Position numbers and translations under genes: made by a program. The notes under the pieces are model-generated. The model was not told the origin of the DNA and made no database searches. It worked only from the letters and a program-made list of their open reading frames with translations. Shown here piece by piece: positions 56,696-64,000 of a DNA stretch of 64,000 nt. This stretch comes from Isoetes taiwanensis. Its lineage: Eukaryota; Streptophyta; Lycopodiopsida; Isoetales; Isoetaceae. Each line of letters opens with the position of its first letter. Position 1 is the first letter of the stretch. The stretch lies in NCBI GenBank assembly GCA_021234155.1, contig JAJEKV010000040.1, forward strand, positions 11,489,072 through 11,553,071, written 5' to 3'.

Positions 56696-58517
56696 TCCCA
56701 CGCATTTTTTTTTTAGACCATTAGGATTAGAGGTGAGTTCAAAGCTTCCAAAATTGATCCTTCTAAATCCAAACTTTTGCCATCCAATTCGGTTTTGGAA
56801 AGGTAACTTGATTCATTTTCTTCTTTTTGTTTTATCTCTCCATACTTTTGTTGTACCCTATAATCCCAGCATTGAAATGCCACCTTCCTTTGAAATGCCA
56901 CCAAGACATTAGCAAGGCCAATGCTTCAGCAGGCTGGTATTCTATTGTTTCAGTTACATTGAATTGACCAGTAGCACTCCATTTTCAGCTTATTATAGTT
57001 GGCATGCATTCTTATATTATATTATATGTTTGCACTATTGCTTATTTATAATCCAAACAAATTGCGGTCCCATTCTTTTCAAAAAAGCCCTTGAGCAGGT
57101 TGACCATGACTTTCATGCTCTCTCTTTCTTATGTTCAATAAATGCCATTATGCATTCTGCAAAACTCTTTCCATTTAATAAAAATGATAAATGGTGCATT
57201 TGGCTAATATATCCATTAATAATTTTGTCAAAATTAAGAAAATTAGTCTGTACTATTACTTGGTGACTGATCTAGTGTCTCAACTTCTATCCTTCAAACT
57301 GTTAGGCTTAATGTTCCAGCAAGTCCTTTTCTTTCGTAGAAATGTTCCACCAAGCTGGATTTTTAGTTAATGTAGAAGTCAATTTTTCTTTGTTTTGATT
57401 TCTATTTAAGAGCCGATGTTTTAAATCTTTAGTGTTATCTCTTTTTTATTTAATGTGCAGCACAAGCTTTACACATGCCATTTTTTGTTGCTTATGCTGT
57501 GGGGTTGGCTATGGATTTTCACCATGGTGTAAGCTTTATTGTTGCCGGAAGCACTGTAAGCTTTGTTAGCCTTAAAGTTCCTTATCCATTGGCCCTTCGG
57601 GTGCAATGGCTGCGAAAAATTTATGTTGGATGTCATGAATATCTATGAATCTGAAGGTATATTAAATGCACCTATTTTGCCTTAAATCTTGTTTACTTGA
57701 ACTTTTCGACGCATTCGTCTTCCTTCAATTATTAAACAGCCCTTGCTAGATCTACAATCTTTCAAGACTGGCCTCTATTTGATTTCTTCACGCCACAATG
57801 ACTATGGATAGGCCACAATGACTATGGATACGCATTTTAAAAAGAATAAGATGAATCCCCTGGATGTTGAGCTCCATTAGTGCCCGTGGTAGTATAAAAT
57901 ATAACTGCAAAGTTAGGAACATTCAATCATATCAAACTTCTCTCTCTAGTTTATAGATGCTTACATTAGGCATTTATTGAGCAAGAAACATTGTGGTCAT
58001 GGATCTTCCACCACTTGGGTGCTCTCCTAAATTTCTTGCTTTGTTTTCGAGCAGTCTGAGCATGAAGATTATGACGCCATATATAGGTTGTCTGAACAGA
58101 TACAATGCAGTGTCCAATACAATGCAGTGTCCAGGTTACATAGCTTGGAGAAATAGTTGCAGTGTTAAGATCAAATCTAAGTTTATGAGTATCCACGTTA
58201 CATAACCAAGCTATGAGAGAAAGAGTTGCAATGGTAAGTTGAAATCTATAGTCATCATATATGACATTATATGTGGACAAGTGTGCTGAACAGGAGTACT
58301 ATGGACAAAAGATGTCTTAACCATTAATGGCTGTAAAAGACCTATTATCTAATACAAACTAGTGATGTAAGTTAGTGCGCTCAATTATTCACAAATAATT
58401 TCTTAACCCCTACAAATATGAGCTAAAAGCTTAAGAAAAAAGGTGAATAATAGATAAACTTGCAAGACGTCATAACTTGGGGATAAAAACGACAATTAGC
58501 AAACACAATCTAGCATA
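56696..58517. other. No gene recognised
   Basis: AT-rich. Small duplications at 57,797-57,832 (CCACAATGACTATGGATA twice) and 58,100-58,136 (ATACAATGCAGTGTCCA twice). No credible coding sequence. Confidence 0.45.
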
Positions 58518-58629
58518 TCGTGATTATGTTTGGAGTGTTTCAATCTAGATACCTTGTGAGCATACTACGATAATCGTGATTATGTTTGGAGTGTTTCAAT
58601 CTAGATACCTTGTGAGCATACTACAATAA
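58518..58629 (+). repeat. Two perfect tandem copies of a 56-bp unit
   Basis: The unit beginning TCGTGATTATGTTTGGAG occurs at 58,518 and 58,574 almost without change. Confidence 0.9.
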
Positions 58630-59700
58630 TCATAATGCACATGCAAAGCAAGAGTCATAACATACACATTGATCATACATGCACTCAAAGTGTTAATGTG
58701 CAATTTCCAATTGGCCTGATCGTATTAAATTTCCAATATGGAGTGATCATCTAAAAGTGATTGATGCTTCAGGGATATTTCTTACTTCTGGAAGTACTTT
58801 GTAATATTTTGAGTGTATAATATGAAGTAACACGTTCTTCAAAAAGTGTTAATGTGCAATTTTTTCATGTTATTTTTTGTCTAGAGGTTGTAACCGTACA
58901 ATTCAATTTAACGTCAAGATTAAAAAAAACTTGGGTACCTTGTTTGGACCTTGTGATAGTTTTTAACTTGTTTTTTTTTTTAAATGATTAATTTAACACT
59001 ATCTTGTCCAGAACCTCTCATGCTAGGCATGAAGACAATTTGACAAAACTGATACCATGGTCAGACTGAATACATGAAGTTCGACAAATGACTATTATTT
59101 CTATTAGGAAATATTTATACTCCTTGATTAAGGCGCAAACATACTTTAGTGAATACACCACTGTTCTATAACATTTGTAATGGCCTACTGCCTATCCATA
59201 CACTGAGGTTGAATCCAATGTTGGAAATATCCCTGATCTTAGTATTAATATCAAAGAATAACCAATACATCTTGGGATAATTGACCCCATGAACACATTG
59301 ATCTAAATCTAGTGGTGCAGACTAGTAGATGTAAATTAATATTGCAACTCTAATGTACACCCAAATAGGTGGGGAATTTCTTATTTTCTCAAATGAGCTT
59401 TAGCAGAGTTCACATCTTACTCTAAAATCATGTAGCTAGTCAGCAGAACTGCCACGTAGACTGGGAACTAAGACACATCGCACAGTAGACCTAACCAGAT
59501 TTGGACTTCTCTCACGATTCCGGCAGACCCTGAGATATGGAGGACCGATTCTATCTTATGTTATCTGACACTCCTAGTGAGGCGGCAAAGGCAATAAACG
59601 GATAGTTCTCCTGTAGCTGGTAAGTTCTGTCTTCAGCATCTAACCTAAGTTTTAAGCACGCTTCAGTTCCATGATTGTACTTCATGCATCTTAAATACAG

Positions 59701-60449
59701 ACGGCAATAGCCTCGATGCTTCATAGTGTTAAATTAGAACTCAGGGATAATATAGGTGTCCCAAAAATGGAATACTTAGATTCAGACCAAAACCCTTATA
59801 CTTCAAGTTCAGATGAAGATGCACTGAGGGAAGAACGCTTACAGGCCGAATTTGTTGCTTGCATGACCGACTCTGAATGTGCTGAGTATAATAAAACCAT
59901 GGCTGATTACAAAGGCAACTATGGGCAGAAAAGAAATGCTTGTGGTAATAAGGCATTTACTGGTAACAAGAAGCAAAGTGGCAGTTCCAGCAGCCAGCAC
60001 AGTAAATTACATGACAAAGACTCTACTATCGAGCTATCCATACCCGAAACTCAGCAAGACGAAGACTATTCTTCTGATCAAGAAGACCTTCAGGTAACAT
60101 ATTCATATTTGAAATGGAAATCTAATACAGGAGATTTTCTGGAATATACACTGGTCTGAAGGATCAGTGAACTCTGCCCTGTTTTCCTATACTTTAAATC
60201 AGGTTCACTCTATTAAATAAACACTTTAACTCTATCTCACATACATACTCTTATGCATTTCTGCTTTCCTAGTTCATTTCTGTAAAAGAATGCAATGTAT
60301 ATTTTGCCAAGCTCCTGTATTCACCTTGTTCTTCAAACATGCAGGGCAAAAGGTTACAAAGGCTGAACGGTGATAAACCGGGAAGTCTCATTGTACCTTT
60401 TGGCCCTTCATGCTTTACCACTCCCACAAGGCCCCCAAAAATGATCTAA
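59701..60449 (+). CDS. Last two exons of an unrecognised gene
   Basis: Exon 59,701-60,093 follows an AAATACAG acceptor, is open for 131 codons, and ends CTTCAG|GTAACA. Exon 60,345-60,449 follows AACATGCAG, stays in frame for 34 codons, and ends TAA. The product is Ser/Asp/Gln-rich: YLDSDQNPYTSSSDEDALRE, AEFVACMTDSECAEYNK, then QDEDYSSDQEDLQ joined to GKRLQRLNGDKPGS and ending TPTRPPKMI. The first Met in the exon is at 59,716. A 5' exon is possible, since the frame is open from the acceptor. An upstream ATG near 59,537 opens only a 22-codon frame. I do not recognise the family. Two matching splice sites and a compatible phase make a real gene likely. Confidence 0.5.
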
Positions 60450-61059
60450 TATATTAAACCACTAGTATATCATCTAAAAACCATGATAGATATGGTTTTT
60501 TATGCATGTATTTTTTTGAAAGAAGAAAACCACATGCCTTAGTGGTTTGTCAAAATTGATAGTGGTTCATGACATGGTTATCAATAATGGTTATGAATAC
60601 TATGATGGCTTCTTCACATGGTTTATCAGTTAATTTCGTGCATATAACAGTGGTTCATTAAAATTTGTGATGTTCGATTAAAACCATCATGAATCGTAAC
60701 ATGGTTTTGGAGGCAAGTTTATATCCAACATTTATCAACGAGCATGACATGTTTTTTTTTTCTAGCATATGATGGGCAAAGAAGATTCAACATATGAAAA
60801 AACCCTAGCATACAAAAACATTGCACTTGTGATTCTTTGAACATATATAATTGAGTGTGTGATTTTCTTTTTTCTTTTTTGGTTCTACACCACAATCGAG
60901 GTTCACATTTTAATGCACATTTTTTTGATGAATCTCCTCCATTAAAGCATCTGGTATGGTCGAGCAAGCTGGATCACTACGGGTGGGCATGGCAGAGCTA
61001 TGGCTTTGCCCTAAAATCAGAGCTCAAAGATCGGGCTCAAAGCTCTGATCAGGGCCAGG
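60450..61059. other. No gene recognised
   Basis: Downstream of the gene above. It has CATGGTTTTTATG/AACCATGA-type short inverted words around 60,480-60,720 (several ATGGTT/AACCAT pairs) but no ORF of note. Confidence 0.4.
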
Positions 61060-61560
61060 CCAAAGAGCAAACGGAGAAAATAGAATGTTTTACGATGTTC
61101 TTTCGAGCATGTTCTAGAATCCCTCGGGTAAGCCACTCAATCCAAGAAAAGGAAGTTTAAAAAAATTATGCAAAGAGGATAACCACATCAAAATAGAATG
61201 TTGGAGAACGTTCTAGAAGCCTATGGATAAGCACGTCAACTGGAAAATAGAGAGTTTCAAAGATGTTGCAAAGAGCCTGCTCTAATCAAAATAGAATGTT
61301 GTAGAATGTTCTAGATGCTCACCAGTAAGCAATTCAATTCAAATATAGAAAGCTTTTAAATTATAGAATGCCGCAGAATATATTAGAATGTTTTAGAGGT
61401 CCACCGGTAGGCACCTCCATCTGGAAAAAGAAAAAAAAGTTCAAAGAGAATGTGCAATAAAAATATGATGCTCTAGATGCTCACGACTAAACACCTCAAT
61501 CCAATTCATAAATGTTCCAAAGAGGGTGATCTCAAACCCAAAATAGAAACTTTTCAAACA
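61060..61560 (+). repeat. Degenerate ~110-bp tandem repeats containing TTCTAGA motifs
   Basis: About four or five units share AAAATAGAATGTT, then GTTCTAGA, then TAAGCA-CTCAATC, then AAGTTT-AAA--TTGCAAAGAG. At 61,205-61,220 one unit has GAACGTTCTAGAAG, a three-unit heat-shock-type site. The region resembles the 3' internal region of the chromovirus at 1-2.7 kb. Confidence 0.65.
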
Positions 61561-62050
61561 ATTGCAAGAAAATGTACTAGAATTTCCTAATGGAGAAACA
61601 CCCAAACATAATGCTCTGGAACATAAATCTTGTAAGAACCAAGAAGAAGATTTCGAACAATGTGCCGACCCGAACTTGCACCATAGGAACATGCTAGAGC
61701 TGGAACACATGGTTGGATGTCCTACACTCACACAAAATGTTCTAAAAATATTATTAATCTTGGAAAGAGAATGTTCTGAACCTTGTGCCTACCCAAACTT
61801 GCATCGCTAATGTTGGAACATGCATTATATAGCGTGCTAAATTTCTTCTATATAAGTATTCTAGAATGAGTCTTTTAGAATACTAGCAATGATGCGCGAC
61901 GTTGCTGGCTTTAGAAATTATTTGAAGTATCCAGCAATGTGTTATGACATGCTAAATTTCTTCCATATAATATTCTAGAATGAGTCTTTTAGAATACTAG
62001 TAACGATGCACGACATTGCTGGCTTTGGTATTTGAAGTATCCAGCAATTT
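61561..62050 (+). repeat. Relic related to the chromovirus pre-polypurine region, with a ~117-bp direct repeat
   Basis: AACTTGCACCATAGGAACATGC (61,675 on) and ACATGCATTATATAGCG-GCTAAATTTCTTCTATATA match the order seen at 2458-2510. ATTCTAGAATGAGTCTTTTAGAATACTAG occurs at about 61,858 and again at 61,972. Confidence 0.55.
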
Positions 62051-62858
62051 GTCTTTTAAAACTGTCTATCCATCTGTGAAGTGTGAAGTTTTTCTTACTT
62101 TGCTCTTCGGCCTAGTCTTCTCTTGAGCTCGACATACTCTTGTGTTATACTTCTCAGGGATACCTGACAACGGTATCCCAATGTATTTAAAGGTTTGAAC
62201 CATTGCCTTTGAGCAATTTATTTATTGGTTCCAGCAATTGTTTATTTTCAACTAACTTATCCAATGGTGCCCATTCGCCTAAAGGTTGTTGTCCTTGCTA
62301 TTATGGTATCCCAATGCTTCTCCCTAGGTCCATGCCTAATAATCCACCCCTAGGAAATAATAGTGCCTAGCTAAGAAAACATAAAACCATGATCTACCAT
62401 TCTTGCATAGGATGCGTGACCCAAATATAGTCCAAGATCCCAAACCAAGGCTACACCAGAACAACTACTCAAAATAGGCATCTTTAATTATTAACACTAA
62501 GATTTCCTCGCACTACCTTGAATAATCACAATTCAAAAAAAAAAAAACAAGTCAAATAAAAAATGTTCGCGGCGACCTTTTTTGTAAGGAGAGAAATGGG
62601 TCTGGCCTTTTTTAGGGGGCTTGAAGACACCAGAGAATTCGGGACCCCTGGGCAGCAGCTGTTCTGGCAGGAAAATCCATGCGTTTTTGAGCCATGGTCA
62701 TGTGAAAATAGTTTTAACAACATATATAAATCACAATACCATATGTTCGATCCACACCATAGGAAGTGGCTTTCGATCCACACCTAGGAAGTGGTTTTCT
62801 AATTTCCCATGAAAATGTTAATGGCCATCAATCTGGCACAATAGTGGGGATTGATGGC

Positions 62859-62935
62859 TAACAAAGAGAAACATTTGGGTGGTGATTGGGAACAAATTGA
62901 ACAAAGAGAAACATTTGGGTGGTGATTGGGACTGT
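62859..62935 (+). repeat. 40-bp tandem duplication
   Basis: ACAAAGAGAAACATTTGGG and the following GTGGTGATTGGGA occur at 62,861 and 62,901. Confidence 0.85.
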
Positions 62936-63044
62936 AAGTTCTATGCGCATCTTAAATCCTGCCCTTGGTTTATGGCGTAGACATGCGTGCACAATACGTA
63001 CAATACATGCTCAGAATCAGGATACGGTGAATAACGGGGAGACG

Positions 63045-63060
63045 TTTAAACCCTAATAGG
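63045..63060 (+). promoter_or_regulatory. Telo-box-like promoter motif
   Basis: TTTAAACCCTAATAGGGC: AAACCCTAA telo-boxes often lie near plant transcription starts. A pyrimidine-rich leader (CTTACCTCTGTCTGCGCC) follows. It may mark the start of a gene running out of the window, but I found no supported coding exon in 63,060-64,000. Confidence 0.3.
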
Positions 63061-64000
63061 GCTTACCTCTGTCTGCGCCTCCCAAGTCCGGCAATGCTTT
63101 CTTGTATCCATCTGTTTTGGATGTAGTTTTCAGAAAGCTCGGGATGGGTTCTAGAGTTTATAAACTCCTGGGTTATTTTGTCTTTGAGTTGCTTTCGTTT
63201 ATCTGTTACCAAGTCTTGATTTTGGATGCATGTTATTTTTTACAGGGAGTGATTGGAGTAGAGCGGTGGAATAGCAGTCTTCTGCATTCATTGTCATGGA
63301 CCTACTTCTGCTATGTTAAGCGCAGTTAAGTGGTCTTCAGACATGCCGGTTTTGATCTGGAAGAGGGAATGCAGCGTTAGCACATGCCTTGTGATCAGTA
63401 GGTCTCTTTGCATTTCTAAAACCTTCAGTGGGCTTCCAAACTCCAGGGAACAGCGGGTATCTGACACCAGGTATGCAATATTCATTCATACATTTATATA
63501 TTATCTTCAATGTTACAAGACGATTGGATCATTTCACATGATCTGCATCGCAAGTCAGACCCAACACTGGCAACAACAGACGTCTCGGTTGGAGGTAGAA
63601 CCTACAACTTGGCCAAACTCTGATTAAGAAGCTTCATCTTTTTGGCTGTGTTACATTCTTCACCTTCCTTTTCTTTTGTCTTCATAACGGTCTGTTTCGA
63701 ATCCTGTAAGGTTGCTGGATTTGAAAATTTTTATAGCAAGGGCATTTGAAATCTAGGTAATCGTTTGAGAAGTTTTAGATTAAGATGTTGCCTTCTGCAT
63801 ATGCTGTTGGATTACAGGATGTTTGAACTTCTACTATGCACTTCAAATCTTTATACTGTTGGATTATATAAAGTGGTAGGTTGTTGAGCATCACTTCTCA
63901 GGTTAAAGAAGAAGAACGTTTGCCAATGTCTGCAAACTGAAGTGCAAGTGCAGAGGTAAAACAAAGCTATTTATTTTTATTCTTGTTTGATTATCTAGCA

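Noticed and set aside
63294-63627. Overlapping + and - strand ORFs near the right edge as gene exons
   Set aside because: Neither shows a recognisable domain or a matching pair of splice sites.

Overview
The window looks like nuclear DNA from a large, repeat-rich land-plant genome. The plant signs are PLS-class PPR repeats, Ty3/gypsy chromoviruses, telo-box (AAACCCTAA) promoter motifs and short GT-AG introns. One spliced gene carries four repeats like those of the CIMIP2/FAM166 family of ciliary microtubule inner proteins. That points to a plant with swimming sperm (fern, lycophyte, bryophyte, cycad or ginkgo). A fern is my best guess, by inference only. Most other sequence is mobile DNA in several nested layers.

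1-18,218 is the 3' part of a chromovirus: integrase tail plus chromodomain, a long non-coding stretch with a heat-shock-element-like array, a polypurine tract, and a LTR whose 5' part has been amplified with the end of the internal region into five tandem ~721-bp units. A 10,362-bp hAT transposon (7,611-17,972) sits in the last LTR with a perfect 8-bp target duplication. It carries a broken transposase (+ strand), six long imperfect foldbacks, a coiled-coil/RING ORF broken only by two TAG codons, and a degraded kinase-like gene (both on the - strand).

18,219-23,700 holds a non-coding LTR element (19,513-22,764) with its primer-binding site and a nested tRNA-bearing terminal-inverted-repeat (TIR) element. 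23,726-29,937 (- strand) is the best host locus: a seven-exon CIMIP2-like gene whose joined exons give one 387-codon frame. Its 3.16-kb first coding intron holds an intact, intronless 683-aa PPR gene on the same strand.

32-38 kb holds tRNA-like repeats and two adjacent broken - strand genes: a tyrosine recombinase (34.6-35.7 kb) and a protein with a DNA-methyltransferase-like C-terminal motif (36.5-38.0 kb), the latter interrupted by a truncated LINE. 38,036-41,541 is a TIR element with 13 copies of a 14-16-bp palindrome. 41.7-45.1 kb is a decayed gypsy element on the - strand. 47.4-53.0 kb is a tandem duplication split by a GC-rich, RTE-like LINE, which itself carries two smaller elements. 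53-64 kb has a frameshifted CobW/G3E GTPase fragment, an unrecognised two-exon gene end (59,701-60,449), and repeats related to the first chromovirus.

Working gene candidates are the CIMIP2-like gene, the PPR gene and perhaps the 59.7-kb gene. The most unusual loci are the recombinase/methyltransferase pair, the cargo-carrying hAT with its foldbacks, and the palindrome-bearing TIR element.
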